Of a stretch of DNA of 55,447 bases, positions 8,697 through 18,199 are shown piece after piece (position 1 is the stretch's first letter; every line of letters starts with the position of its first letter). The stretch comes from Actinomycetales bacterium (GTDB lineage Bacteria > Actinomycetota > Actinomycetes > Nanopelagicales > Nanopelagicaceae), in assembly GCA_018969585.1 (NCBI GenBank), contig JAGWYB010000004.1:1-55447 (forward strand). The letters run 5' to 3'. The position numbers and the translations under genes were made by a program. Under the pieces are notes generated by a model. It was given only the letters and a program-made list of their open reading frames with translations, made no database searches and was not told where the DNA came from.

Positions 8697-11042
8697 TTGG
8701 CTACTACCGTGGCTAAATCGTGGACCGATGATGCGCCCTCACCAAAGGCGCTCACTGAACATACCCATCTACCCGATCCGCTGACTTACCGAATTAAAAA
8801 GTTCTTTCTCGGAGCGCCATTAAATAGACATTCCTTAGGCCACCAGAGATTAAAGAAGCGTTACGCATTAGGAATTCTCTCCTCGGATCCAATTTCATCT
8901 TCAGCTTATGGAACTGAACAGATTTTAGTTGGATTGATTCCCGCTTTTGGCCTTGCCGCATTTGCGCTACTTATGCCGATGACGGCGGTTGTTTTAACAG
9001 TTTTGGTGATTATCACGCTCTCCTATCGAAATGTAATTTCGACATATGTTCACTTTGGTGGCGCCTATATTGTTGCGAGGGAAAATTTTGGGACTGTAAC
9101 CGCACAAATAGCTGCAGTTGCTCTGATTATTGATTACATCGTTACGCTGGCAATTCAATCAGCCGCAGGTGTGGCCGCGATTATTTCGGCATTTCCAGAA
9201 CTTGCTCCGTACAAGATGTTGATGGCGATCACCATTATTGTGGTATTAACTTTTGGAAATCTTCGTGGCGTAAAAGAAGCTGGAAAAGTTTTTGCACTCC
9301 CAACCTATTTATTCGTTGTATCTATGTTTACAGTTTTTGGAATCGGTATCTACCGCGATATGACTGGAACCCTTCCGGTGCTCGACACGAACGTACCTGG
9401 AACACTTCCGCTTGGCGAGGAACAAGGACTTCTCACCGCAGCCGCAATATTTATTCTTTTGCGCGCTTTTGCTAACGGCGGCTCTTCACTTACCGGACTT
9501 GAGGCGATTTCAGATGGCGTCGGTCTATTTGAAAAACCTGAGTATAGGAATGCCCGTCGCACCTTGGTAATAATGGCTTCAATACTTGGAACTCTCGTCC
9601 TTGGTATTTCATATTTTGCACACAAGATTTACGCAATGCCCTATGAAGATGAATCGCCAACCGTTATCTCGCAGGTTGCTCAAACCATTCTTGGTGATAG
9701 CGTAATTGGAAATATCTTCTTTATATTCGTACAGGCTGCGACGATGTTAATTCTCTTTGCTGGAGCAAATACAACCTTTAGCGCATTCCCAATTGTTGTT
9801 AATTACGCGGCTATGGATGGGTATTTACCTAGATGGTTGACTAAACGTGGCCATAAATTGAATTTTTCAAATGGCATCTTCGTTCTTTCAGGAAGTGCGC
9901 TGACGCTCCTCTTTATTACCGGCGCTTCGGTAAGTTTCTTGGTTGCTTTCTATGCCCTTGGAGTTTTCACTGCTTTCACAATCTCGGGGCTGGGAATGGC
10001 TAAGAAAAATATTGTTGGTAAAGAGGAACATTGGAAGGTTAAGTTTGCAATCAATGGTCTTGCCGGAGTTGTCTCTCTTACCGTTGTAATTATATTTGCA
10101 ATTGTGAAATTCACCGAAGGCGCTTGGGTAATCGTTGTTGTCGGACCGATTCTTGTTGCCTCATTCTTACGCTTACATCGCCGTTATGAAGCGGAAGCTC
10201 AAGCTCTTCAGATTAAGAAGAGCCAAGAGCGCGCCACCACGATCTCCCGCCACGATGTAACAGTTCTCGTAGACCAGGTTGACCTCGCCACCATCGGCGC
10301 AGTCCGTTACGCACGAAGTTTGAATCCAAGAAATCTTCATGCCGTTCATTTTGTTTTAGATGATCGAAAAGCCGAACAGATTCAAAAAGCTTGGATGAGT
10401 AATCATGCAGTAGATGATGTGCCCATAGAATTTATTGATTGCCCAGATCGCAGACTTCCCAATGCCGCAGTTGATTACTCGTTACGTATTACCGAACAGG
10501 CCGATGTTGAATTAACACTGCTTCTTCCAAGACGTGCGTATCGTGGTTTTGTGGGCCGGTTATTGCACGACCAGACCGCAGAAGAAATCGCTCGTCCGAT
10601 CTCGCAACTACCTAGAGTCGTAGCGACCATCGTGCCATTTGATATTGATCGTTTAATTTCAGGGGAAGTAACTCCACCAACTAAAAGCGAACCTGAAGTG
10701 AAAAAACCAAGTGAACCAATTCGAGCAAAGAGTGAGTGGCGCACAACAGGTGAAAAAGTGAGCCACTATCAAGAGAAGATGATGCCGATCGGAAACATTC
10801 AATGGCGCCAGCGCGCTCATGTCGTCGGAAAAGTAACTGCGATACGTCCTGCTTCGATGAACTCGGCGCCTACTTTAGAAATTGAAATTTGGGATGAATC
10901 AGGCGGCGTCACTCTGCAATTCTTAGGTCGACGCGAAATCGCCGGTTTAGAAGTTGGAACTACTTTGGTAGCTGAAGGAATGGTCGGCGAACAAAATGGT
11001 GCGCTAACTATCCTCAATCCTTCATACGAAATTCAAGTTTAA
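8697..11042 (+). CDS. APC-family permease fused to a cytosolic domain and a C-terminal OB-fold
   Basis: A 781-residue protein. After about 50 cytosolic residues comes an APC-type permease (SSDPISSSAYGTEQILVG and about 12 hydrophobic segments to about residue 490). A soluble alpha/beta region follows (about 515-640; DVTVLVDQVDLATIGAVRYARSL), resembling the tail of potassium/amino-acid permeases. A charged linker leads to an OB-fold of about 80 residues (about 700-781; AHVVGKVTAIRP to LEVGTTLVAEGMVG). In other actinobacteria, as far as I recall, a permease and an OB-fold protein are separate neighbouring genes near trk genes. The start is TTG preceded by AGAGG. Substrate unknown. Confidence 0.85.
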   Translation: MATTVAKSWTDDAPSPKALTEHTHLPDPLTYRIKKFFLGAPLNRHSLGHQRLKKRYALGILSSDPISSSAYGTEQILVGLIPAFGLAAFALLMPMTAVVLTVLVIITLSYRNVISTYVHFGGAYIVARENFGTVTAQIAAVALIIDYIVTLAIQSAAGVAAIISAFPELAPYKMLMAITIIVVLTFGNLRGVKEAGKVFALPTYLFVVSMFTVFGIGIYRDMTGTLPVLDTNVPGTLPLGEEQGLLTAAAIFILLRAFANGGSSLTGLEAISDGVGLFEKPEYRNARRTLVIMASILGTLVLGISYFAHKIYAMPYEDESPTVISQVAQTILGDSVIGNIFFIFVQAATMLILFAGANTTFSAFPIVVNYAAMDGYLPRWLTKRGHKLNFSNGIFVLSGSALTLLFITGASVSFLVAFYALGVFTAFTISGLGMAKKNIVGKEEHWKVKFAINGLAGVVSLTVVIIFAIVKFTEGAWVIVVVGPILVASFLRLHRRYEAEAQALQIKKSQERATTISRHDVTVLVDQVDLATIGAVRYARSLNPRNLHAVHFVLDDRKAEQIQKAWMSNHAVDDVPIEFIDCPDRRLPNAAVDYSLRITEQADVELTLLLPRRAYRGFVGRLLHDQTAEEIARPISQLPRVVATIVPFDIDRLISGEVTPPTKSEPEVKKPSEPIRAKSEWRTTGEKVSHYQEKMMPIGNIQWRQRAHVVGKVTAIRPASMNSAPTLEIEIWDESGGVTLQFLGRREIAGLEVGTTLVAEGMVGEQNGALTILNPSYEIQV

Positions 11043-11054
11043 TTTTTATTTCCA

Positions 11055-11768
11055 ATGCAGCGGTTAGTAGTTATTCCTACCTATAACGAGGTAGGTGGTA
11101 TAGAAATACTCTTAACGGAAATTCTTAAAACTATTAAGAACTTAGATATATTGGTCGTTGATGGCGGCTCTAACGATGGCACTTCTCAAGCAGTCGCTCA
11201 AATTGTAAATCTTGAACCCAGAGTTAATCTTATTTCTGAAGGTGCTAAGCGCGGCTTAGGTAAGGCATATCTCGCTGGCTTTGCATGGGGTTTAGAGCGC
11301 GGTTACGAAAAAATTATTGAGATGGATGCCGATCTTTCCCATCGCGTATTAGATCTTTCTAGTCTACTTGAAGCTAAAGCTGATTTGGTCATCGGAAGTC
11401 GATGGATTGTTGGCGGTGGTATTGAAAACTGGTCTAAATCCCGAGAATTACTCTCAAGAATCGCTAACAAATATGTTCAATTCATGCTTAAGCTAGATGT
11501 TTCTGATGCAACCAGCGGTTTTCGCGAATATCGCGCTGATCTATTACGCAAAATTGATCTCAAAAGAATCAAGAGCGAGGGATATACCTTCCAGATTGAA
11601 ATGGTGAGAGCTGCACGCAAAGTTGGCGCAGAGATTGTTGAAGTTCCAATAATTTTTCGCGAACGCGAATTTGGCAAGAGCAAGATTTCGCGCGGAATTA
11701 TCTTTGAGGCGCTCTTGCGAGTTAGTTATTGGGGATTGAAAAGAATTGGCGGTGGCGGTGGGATTTGA
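11055..11768 (+). CDS. Polyprenol-phosphate mannosyltransferase (GT2)
   Basis: A 237-residue family 2 glycosyltransferase of the dolichol/polyprenol-phosphate mannose synthase type. It should transfer mannose from GDP-mannose to polyprenyl phosphate at the membrane, giving the donor for cell-envelope mannosylation. Visible motifs are VVIPTYNEVGGIE, VVDGGSNDGTSQ, the metal-binding EMDADLSH, GSRWIVGGGIENW and TSGFREYR. It lacks the C-terminal membrane domain, like the catalytic module of actinobacterial Ppm1. No clear ribosome site is seen. The last six codons (GGGGGI and stop) are read from the antisense of tRNA-Ser(CGA). Confidence 0.9.
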   Translation: MQRLVVIPTYNEVGGIEILLTEILKTIKNLDILVVDGGSNDGTSQAVAQIVNLEPRVNLISEGAKRGLGKAYLAGFAWGLERGYEKIIEMDADLSHRVLDLSSLLEAKADLVIGSRWIVGGGIENWSKSRELLSRIANKYVQFMLKLDVSDATSGFREYRADLLRKIDLKRIKSEGYTFQIEMVRAARKVGAEIVEVPIIFREREFGKSKISRGIIFEALLRVSYWGLKRIGGGGGI

Positions 11769-11836
11769 ACCCACGGTTGAGTTTCCCCAACACGCGCTTT
11801 CGAGGCGCGCTCCTTAGGCCGCTCGGACACGCCACC
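11750..11836 (-). tRNA. tRNA-Ser (anticodon CGA)
   Basis: On the minus strand a class II tRNA begins GGTGGCGTGTCCGAGCGG. Its anticodon stem is GCGCG/CGCGC-like with loop CTCGAAA (anticodon CGA), a long variable arm follows, and the T arm is GTGGG-TTCAAAT-CCCAC; the acceptor closes with CGCCACC. The discriminator is G. It reads UCG codons. Its 3' 19 bases overlap, in antisense, the end of the mannosyltransferase gene. tadA follows nearby, downstream of unrelated sequence on the same strand. Confidence 0.96.
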
Positions 11837-11844
11837 GTGGGCGA

Positions 11845-12306
11845 CTATACGCGAGGGCGTTGCGCCGAAAAGAATTCAGTTAAAAGAGCGGAGCATTCAT
11901 CCTTCAAAACATCTGTAATTACTTCAACTTTATGAAGTGCTCTCGGATCGCGCAATAAGTCACAGGTCGACCCAGCTGCGCCAGCTTTTGTATCCCAAGC
12001 TCCAAAAACAACTCGCGGAATTCGCGACTGCATAATCGCGCCAGCGCACATCGCGCATGGTTCAAGAGTTACAACCAACGTGCATTCATCTAAGCGCCAA
12101 GTTCCTAGCGAACGAGCCGCCGATCGGATGACCACTATCTCGGCGTGACCAACTGGATCTCGAAGTAGTTCGCGTTGGTTAACACCAAGCGCCATTATTT
12201 CGCCAGATTTATTTAGCATCACCGCGCCGACGGGTACGTCTCCGCTTGCAGTCGCGCCAAATTTTGCGCGCTCCAGCGCAGCGCGCATTGCGCTTTCGTA
12301 ATTCAT
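11845..12306 (-). CDS. tadA: tRNA adenosine(34) deaminase
   Basis: Converts adenosine 34 of tRNA-Arg(ACG) to inosine. The 153 residues hold the cytidine-deaminase zinc motif HAE (54-56) with the proton-shuttle Glu, and PCAMC (83-87). Length and flanks (GDVPVGAVM, MQSRIPRVVFGA) fit TadA. Its ATG follows immediately after the stop of the upstream partner gene, so the pair is one operon. The gene ends nine bases from the 5' end of tRNA-Ser(CGA). Confidence 0.95.
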   Translation of the reverse strand: MNYESAMRAALERAKFGATASGDVPVGAVMLNKSGEIMALGVNQRELLRDPVGHAEIVVIRSAARSLGTWRLDECTLVVTLEPCAMCAGAIMQSRIPRVVFGAWDTKAGAAGSTCDLLRDPRALHKVEVITDVLKDECSALLTEFFSAQRPRV

Positions 12307-12780
12307 TTATAAGTTCTCGACAATCTCCAAGAATTTATCGCCGAAGCCAATCTGGCGGGCGATTGATTCTAACTGTTCGTCCGGATATTTCTCGCTATCA
12401 TCACAGATCATCTGAAGATCCATGGCATCTAAACCTAAATCGCTAAGTAAATTTAAGTCCCCGGCTGGTTCATCAGCATCATCCTCTTCAGGTGAATCGA
12501 TATCTAATAATTCCAAAACTTCAGCAGCGATTTCATATTCAAGTGCAGCTAACGCATCGCTCATCATCATCTTCATATCTTCACCAACTTGTCGAATAAC
12601 AATAAAGAATGAGTCATCAATAGCTAACATCGCGATTGCGCCACCATCAACTTGTTGCACGCGTAGTGCATCAAGTGCAATTCCAATATCTTGAGCTGCA
12701 TCATCTGGTAATCGAGATGCGTTCCAACTTCCATCTTCTCTCCAGGCTAAGAGCGCAAATTCAAGGGTTTCGTTTGCCAT
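12307..12780 (-). CDS. tRNA adenosine deaminase-associated protein
   Basis: A 157-residue acidic protein of the actinobacterial family that almost always precedes tadA. It starts MANETLEFALLAWREDGSW and has an Asp/Glu-rich run (SPEEDDADEP, about 105-114) before the C-terminal helices. Its biochemical role is not known to me; the name reflects gene neighbourhood. GGGAGG lies before the ATG. It is divergent from upp with 72 bases between the starts. Confidence 0.85.
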   Translation of the reverse strand: MANETLEFALLAWREDGSWNASRLPDDAAQDIGIALDALRVQQVDGGAIAMLAIDDSFFIVIRQVGEDMKMMMSDALAALEYEIAAEVLELLDIDSPEEDDADEPAGDLNLLSDLGLDAMDLQMICDDSEKYPDEQLESIARQIGFGDKFLEIVENL

Positions 12781-12840
12781 CTCACACCTCCCGCGCAGAA
12801 GAAATGAAGCACCTCATAGTTCCACCGTTATGCAAGGTAG

Positions 12841-12846
12841 TAAAGT
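12841..12846 (+). promoter_or_regulatory. -10 box for leaderless upp
   Basis: TAAAGT ends exactly six bases before the upp ATG, and no Shine-Dalgarno is visible, so the transcript probably begins at the start codon. Confidence 0.6.
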
Positions 12847-12852
12847 GCCTCT

Positions 12853-13491
12853 ATGAAAGTGCTGGTAGCCGATCATCCGCTAATCACGCACAAACTCACC
12901 GTATTACGGGATAAAGAGACCAACTCTCAAGTCTTCCGCCATCTAGTTGAAGAGCTAGTCACGCTGCTTGCCTATGAAGCAACGCGGGAGGTAAAGATTC
13001 ATCCGGTCGAAATTGTTACTCCGGTAGCGCCGATGAAAGGCGCAATGCTAGATACGCCAAGACCAGTCGTTGTCCCAATTCTTCGCGCTGGCCTCGGAAT
13101 GCTCGAAGGAATGATGCGCGTGCTACCAAGTGCTGATGTGGGATTTCTTGGAATGGTAAGAGATGAAAAAACTTTGCAAGCCTCAACTTATGCCAATCGT
13201 TTGCCTGAAGATTTAAGTGGGCGCCAGTGCTACATACTCGATCCAATGCTCGCTACTGGTGGAACTTTGGTTGCGGCATTTAATTATCTAATTGAGCGCG
13301 GGGCGAAAGATATAACTGCAATCTGTCTGTTAGCAGCACCTGAAGGAGTAAAGACAGTCGAGCGCGCTTTTGAAAAATCATCTTTCCCAATAACAATTGT
13401 GACCGGCGCTCTCGACCAGAAACTAAATGAACATGGATATATCGTCCCGGGACTCGGCGATGCTGGAGATCGACTTTACGGAGTCGTCTAA
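12853..13491 (+). CDS. upp: Uracil phosphoribosyltransferase
   Basis: Salvages uracil to UMP with PRPP. The 212 residues are the normal length, with the PRPP loop [13 protein letters not shown] (about 129-141) and the uracil-binding C-terminal segment ([15 protein letters not shown]). Promoter geometry indicates a leaderless mRNA. The stop overlaps the first base of the malic enzyme ATG (TAATG), so expression of the two is coupled, although the functions are unrelated. Confidence 0.97.
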   Translation: MKVLVADHPLITHKLTVLRDKETNSQVFRHLVEELVTLLAYEATREVKIHPVEIVTPVAPMKGAMLDTPRPVVVPILRAGLGMLEGMMRVLPSADVGFLGMVRDEKTLQASTYANRLPEDLSGRQCYILDPMLATGGTLVAAFNYLIERGAKDITAICLLAAPEGVKTVERAFEKSSFPITIVTGALDQKLNEHGYIVPGLGDAGDRLYGVV

Positions 13492-14867
13492 TGGCTAGCA
13501 CTTCTCCGGGCTACGGAATCACAATCCGCGTTGAGGGAAAACCTGAATTCCAACCCGTCGCTGAGATCACCACAATAATTACTCGCGAAGGCGCAATGAT
13601 TACCGCACTAGACGTTGCTGATTCGCAACTCGACAATGTTGTAATTGATGTAACTTGCGATGCGATAGATCAAGAACACGCAGACAAGATAACTGCGGCG
13701 CTTTCGGCGTCGCCTATTCTAAAAGTACGAAAAGTTTCTGATCGAACCTTTTTGTTACATCTCGGCGGTAAATTGGAAGTGCAATCTAAAGTTCCATTAA
13801 AGACGCGCGATGATCTCTCGCGCGCATACACACCTGGTGTAGCACGTATCTGCCAAGCAATTGCTAAAGATCCAAGCGATGCCAGACGGTTAACGATTAA
13901 ACGAAATACCGTGGCCGTTGTAACTGATGGCTCAGCTGTCCTTGGCCTAGGAAATCTGGGACCAGAAGCTGCACTTCCAGTTATGGAAGGAAAGGCTGCG
14001 CTCTTTAAAAGATTCGCCGATGTTGACGCTTGGCCCGTCTGTTTAGATACCCAAGATGTAGATGAAATTGTTCGCACCGTCCAATTAATTGCTCCCGTTT
14101 ATGGCGGAATTAACTTGGAAGATATCTCAGCGCCACGCTGCTTCGAGGTTGAAGCGCGCTTAAGAAAACTCCTTGATATTCCGGTGTTTCATGATGACCA
14201 ACATGGCACAGCCGTTGTTGTCCTAGCGGCGCTACGAAATGCCTTGAAATTAGTTAAAAAGAATATGAAAGATTGCACAATCATTATTAATGGCGCTGGC
14301 GCAGCCGGTACTGCAATCGCTCGCCTCTTAGTACTTGCCGGAGCGAAAGAGATCATTGGATTTGATAGTCGCGGAGTTATTAATAATAAACGTCCTGCGG
14401 ACAATGAGATGCGCAAATGGTTTATCGAGACTTGCAATAAGAAGCAATTTGATGGTTCGTTATCTGAAGCGATGAAAGGCGCCGATGTTTTCATCGGTGT
14501 CAGCGCTCCGAATGTTCTCACCGAAGCTGACGTCGCTTCCATGGCTAAGAGATCTATTGTTTTTGCGCTAGCAAATCCTGATCCCGAAATTGATCCAGTC
14601 CTGGCTAGAAAACATGCCGCTGTCGTTGCGACCGGAAGGAGTGATCAACCAAATCAGATTAATAATGTGCTTGCATTCCCCGGAATATTCCGCGGATTAC
14701 TAGATGCTGGAGCTAAAAAGATTACTGATGAACTTCTTGTCGCGTGCGCTGAAGCTATCGCCGGTTGTGTTAGCGATGCCCAATTGAATGCATCTTTTAT
14801 CGTGCCGAGCGTCTTCGACCAGAACGTGGTGAAAGCAGTCGCTGCGGCGGTCAAGGAACGTTCTTGA
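13491..14867 (+). CDS. NAD(P)-dependent malic enzyme with N-terminal ACT domain
   Basis: Decarboxylates malate to pyruvate. Of the 458 residues, about 1-85 form an ACT-like regulatory domain (GITIRVEGKPEFQPVAEITTII), unlike the minimal bacterial malic enzyme. The catalytic part shows YTPGVARICQAI, the divalent-metal segment FHDDQHGTAVVVLAAL, the Rossmann motif INGAGAAGTAIARLL and FALANPDPEI. The ACT domain predicts allosteric control by a small metabolite, not identified. The stop overlaps the downstream DedA start. Confidence 0.94.
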   Translation: MASTSPGYGITIRVEGKPEFQPVAEITTIITREGAMITALDVADSQLDNVVIDVTCDAIDQEHADKITAALSASPILKVRKVSDRTFLLHLGGKLEVQSKVPLKTRDDLSRAYTPGVARICQAIAKDPSDARRLTIKRNTVAVVTDGSAVLGLGNLGPEAALPVMEGKAALFKRFADVDAWPVCLDTQDVDEIVRTVQLIAPVYGGINLEDISAPRCFEVEARLRKLLDIPVFHDDQHGTAVVVLAALRNALKLVKKNMKDCTIIINGAGAAGTAIARLLVLAGAKEIIGFDSRGVINNKRPADNEMRKWFIETCNKKQFDGSLSEAMKGADVFIGVSAPNVLTEADVASMAKRSIVFALANPDPEIDPVLARKHAAVVATGRSDQPNQINNVLAFPGIFRGLLDAGAKKITDELLVACAEAIAGCVSDAQLNASFIVPSVFDQNVVKAVAAAVKERS

Positions 14868-15469
14868 GTATCGCAGACTGGATTGAACAGTATTTAAGCG
14901 CTTCCGGCCCGTTCCTGATCTATCTAGCGATGGGGCTAATAATCTTAATCGAAACCGGAATTCTCATTGCCTTCTTTATACCAGGTGATTCAATTCTCTT
15001 TGGAGCTGGTTTAATTGCTGGAACTCGCGATGATGTAAATATTTTATTTTTAATATTTGTTATTTTCTTAGGCGCATTTATTGGTGATCAGTTTGGTTAT
15101 GTTTTAGGTCGTAAATATGGGCGCTCCTACTTGGAGCGAAGAGATACGCCGCGAATTCGAAAGATGGTGGCGCGCGCCGAAGGTTTCTATGAGAAATATG
15201 GTTGGAGCGCCGTCATTTTGGCGCGGTTTTATCCATGGATTCGTACCTTTATGCCACCAATTGCGGGTATCGCCAAGATGAATTACTACAAATTCCTCGC
15301 TGCAAATGCTCTAGGTGCGCTTATCTGGGGCGTTGGCATAACACTTCTTGGTTTCTATGCGGCATCAATTCCGGCGCTCAAGGGTTCGGCACGTGCCATC
15401 GCTGTTTTCTTTGTGATACTCACAATTCTCTTAACGATTAGAAACTATATTCGTGCTCGCCGTGATTGA
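14864..15469 (+). CDS. DedA-family membrane protein
   Basis: A 201-residue membrane protein of the DedA/VTT family, several members of which flip undecaprenyl phosphate or other lipids. It shows the family signatures GDQFGYVLGRKYGR and ARFYPWIRTFMPPIAGIAKM and about five hydrophobic segments. The TTG start is embedded in the malic enzyme stop (TTGA). Its last 25 bases overlap convergently with the DMT transporter. Substrate not determinable. Confidence 0.88.
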   Translation: MSIADWIEQYLSASGPFLIYLAMGLIILIETGILIAFFIPGDSILFGAGLIAGTRDDVNILFLIFVIFLGAFIGDQFGYVLGRKYGRSYLERRDTPRIRKMVARAEGFYEKYGWSAVILARFYPWIRTFMPPIAGIAKMNYYKFLAANALGALIWGVGITLLGFYAASIPALKGSARAIAVFFVILTILLTIRNYIRARRD

Positions 15470-16398
15470 TTAGCGCCACCAATAATTACGCCGAGATAGG
15501 TCATAAAGATTCCAGTAATTAAGTAGCCGCTCACCGTTATTCCCTCACTCGGTGCATATAAATCAAGAATCAACGAACCAAATAGTTGACCACCTACGCT
15601 AATTAGGGTGAAAGTTAAAACTCCGAGATGCTGCACGATTAGCGAAGTGAATGCAATATAGATAACTCCAATTATGCCTCCGGTATAGATCCACCATGGT
15701 CCAGAAGGCAGAGGTTGCAATTCAATTCGACCTAAGAAAACTAAGAATGCTACAAATAGCGCGAGGAATGAAGTTCCAGTTATGAAATTCAAAAGTGATG
15801 TTGCAAAGCTCTCACCAGAAAACTCATTTATCTGGCCATTTAACGCGCGTTGTACACCTACAAAAGCGCCAGCAAGAACTGCAAATACAACGGCTAAATG
15901 TGCGAAATCGATTCCGGCCAATTTATCCCAGACTGAAACCAAGACCGCCAATATGGTTACGAGCGCGGCGCTAACTCTGCGTACTGAGATTGATTTTGGA
16001 CCGCCACCGGTCAATCCGATTCGATCAACAATTAGCGAAGTGGCTGTCTGACCAGCAATAGATGCGACGGAGTAAAGCGCGACTCCTATTAATGGGACGA
16101 TGCTGGTTTGTAGAGCAACGAAACATCCCCCAAGCGCGCCAGCAAAGAGGCGCCACCGCGGAATCTCTCTGCGATTTACGGCGCCACGAAGTTGGCGAAG
16201 TCCATTTTTTACTTTTTTATTTAGCGAAGCATAAATAGCGATAAAGAAAAGTCCGGATGAAAAAGAAATTAATGCCGCTTGTGGCGCATTATCGAGTCGA
16301 AGTGAAAGTTCGCCATTGGCACGAGCCTGCAGAGCAATCATCACTCCTGAAATTGCAGCGAGTGCGTCGAGGCGATATTTACTTTGCCAGCTTCTCAC
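15445..16398 (-). CDS. DMT-superfamily transporter (duplicated YdcZ/DUF606-like)
   Basis: A 317-residue protein with about ten hydrophobic segments built from two related halves. The first begins LDALAAISGVMIALQARANGELS and the second near FVGVQRALNGQINEFSG, each with the short N/G-rich motif of DUF606 proteins. Single-repeat forms normally pair as two subunits; here both are one chain. Cargo unknown. Its start overlaps the end of the ABC-F gene by 20 bases, so they are co-transcribed. Confidence 0.82.
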   Translation of the reverse strand: MRSWQSKYRLDALAAISGVMIALQARANGELSLRLDNAPQAALISFSSGLFFIAIYASLNKKVKNGLRQLRGAVNRREIPRWRLFAGALGGCFVALQTSIVPLIGVALYSVASIAGQTATSLIVDRIGLTGGGPKSISVRRVSAALVTILAVLVSVWDKLAGIDFAHLAVVFAVLAGAFVGVQRALNGQINEFSGESFATSLLNFITGTSFLALFVAFLVFLGRIELQPLPSGPWWIYTGGIIGVIYIAFTSLIVQHLGVLTFTLISVGGQLFGSLILDLYAPSEGITVSGYLITGIFMTYLGVIIGGANQSRRARI

Positions 16399-18139
16399 TT
16401 AGCTCCAACCACTCATTCTCAAGCGCACGCCTGCGCGATGTTACCTCTTCTAATTGCGATGCGACTTCTAAGAGACGCTGATGATCATAAGCGGCGCTCT
16501 TTTCCTCTTCCTTCAAATTCGCCTCTTCCTCCGTCACTTTAACTATTTGCCGTTCAAGTTTTGCTAACTCCTTCTTCATCAATCTCTCTTCAGCAGCGCT
16601 AGAAATCTCTTTTAAGATCGTCTGGGAAAAACTAATTCGCATCGTTTCACGTTTCTCAAGATATTGATCGATACCGCGAGGAAGGTCTCTTAACTCTTCA
16701 TCTCCCAGCAAGCCATAAAACCGGTCGCAGGTTCGTTCGAGGAAATATCTATCGTGTGAAATCACAATTAACACACCAGCAAAAGAATCTAGTAGATCCT
16801 CAAGAGCAGCGAGCGTTTCTACATCTAAATCATTGGTTGGCTCGTCCAACAAAAGAACATTTGGACTGGCCATTAGAAGACGAGTTAATTGGAGTCGTCT
16901 CTTCTCTCCACCGGAGAGATCTCGAATCATTCGTTGCTGACCACCAAAATCAAATCCCAAACGCTCGCAAAGTTGAGAAGCACTTAACTCTCGTCCGCCA
17001 CCTAATTCGACTTGTAGTGCGATTCGCTCAACTGCCTGTAAAACTCGCCAATTTGGATCCAATTCTTCGAGATGCTGTGAAAGAAAGGCGCGCTTTACGG
17101 TAATACCAACTTGCATCTTCCCTGAACTAAATCGATATTCGCCAGCAAGGGCGCGCATTAAAGTTGTTTTACCTGAACCATTAAATCCAATGATTGCTAT
17201 CCGGTCACCCGGAGCGATATTCCAATCAAGAGAATCAATTAGACAGTTCTCACCGATAGCAAGTCTGGCTTTATGAATTTCAATTACTTTGCTTCCTAAT
17301 CTATTACTCGCGAAATTGAGCAGCTCTGCTTGATTTCGCGGCTCTGGTTCCGCTGAAATTAATTGATTTGCTGCATCAACTCGGAATTTTGGTTTAGTAG
17401 TTCGCGCTGGAGCACCTCTCCTTAGCCAGGCTAATTCTTTGCGGATTAAATTATTACGACGAGAATCTTCGGCTGCTTGTTGTCGAGCTCGCTCCGCTTT
17501 TGAAAGTACGTATGCCGAGTACCCACCTTCGTATTGAAGTACCTCCCCGGATACAACTTCCCAAATTTGATCGACAATCTCATCTAAGAACCAACGATCA
17601 TGGGTGACCACAATTACTGATAAGTCGCGGCGTTTGCGTAGATGACTTGCTAACCAAGCAACACCCTCAATATCGAGGTGGTTGGTTGGTTCATCAAGCA
17701 GGATTAGATCAAGCGGATCAATAAGTAACTTTGCTAAGCCGACTCTACGTTTCTCGCCTCCGGAGAGTGAGTAATATGAGCGATCTAGAATTTCACTAGA
17801 GAATCCTCCAAAGAGTCCGCTAAAGATTTCGCGAATACCTGCATCGCTAGCCCATTCATGAGTCTTCTTACTTCCAACAACATACTCTCTAACTAATCCC
17901 GAAAATGAAGTATCTACTTGATGGAGTATTCCAAGCCTTGCCCAATTAGCGCGAGTGATTCGACCTTCATCCGGTTCATCAATTCCAGCTAATAATTTCA
18001 GGAGCGTTGATTTACCACCGCCGTTTCTTCCGACGATACCAATCCGCTCACCTTCCGAAATTCCGAGTGAGACTTGGTCGAGGAGCGCAGCATCAAATGA
18101 TTTTGATACTTTTTCGATGCTAATTAGGTTACGCGCCAC
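16379..18139 (-). CDS. ABC-F family ATPase (Uup-like)
   Basis: A 586-residue cytosolic protein with two ATPase domains. They have Walker A GRNGGGKST and GFNGSGKTT, signature LSGGEKRR in both, and Walker B LLDEPTNHLD and LLDEPTNDLD. There are no membrane segments. The charged C-terminal coiled coil (about 510-586) is typical of the Uup subgroup. ABC-F proteins act on ribosomes; Uup is linked to ribosome and genome maintenance, and drug-resistance types look similar, so the precise role is open. The GTG start has TAGCCT six bases upstream, hence probably leaderless. Confidence 0.9.
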   Translation of the reverse strand: MARNLISIEKVSKSFDAALLDQVSLGISEGERIGIVGRNGGGKSTLLKLLAGIDEPDEGRITRANWARLGILHQVDTSFSGLVREYVVGSKKTHEWASDAGIREIFSGLFGGFSSEILDRSYYSLSGGEKRRVGLAKLLIDPLDLILLDEPTNHLDIEGVAWLASHLRKRRDLSVIVVTHDRWFLDEIVDQIWEVVSGEVLQYEGGYSAYVLSKAERARQQAAEDSRRNNLIRKELAWLRRGAPARTTKPKFRVDAANQLISAEPEPRNQAELLNFASNRLGSKVIEIHKARLAIGENCLIDSLDWNIAPGDRIAIIGFNGSGKTTLMRALAGEYRFSSGKMQVGITVKRAFLSQHLEELDPNWRVLQAVERIALQVELGGGRELSASQLCERLGFDFGGQQRMIRDLSGGEKRRLQLTRLLMASPNVLLLDEPTNDLDVETLAALEDLLDSFAGVLIVISHDRYFLERTCDRFYGLLGDEELRDLPRGIDQYLEKRETMRISFSQTILKEISSAAEERLMKKELAKLERQIVKVTEEEANLKEEEKSAAYDHQRLLEVASQLEEVTSRRRALENEWLELSEKLAK

Positions 18140-18145
18140 CGGATA

Positions 18146-18151
18146 AGGCTA
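18146..18151 (-). promoter_or_regulatory. -10 box for the leaderless ABC-F gene
   Basis: TAGCCT on the minus strand, six bases before the GTG start of the ABC-F gene, matching the pattern of the other leaderless genes in this window. Confidence 0.55.
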
Positions 18152-18199
18152 ATCTCTTGCCATCAATACTTCGTTAGCGTGGGGTTACTACTTAAAAAA

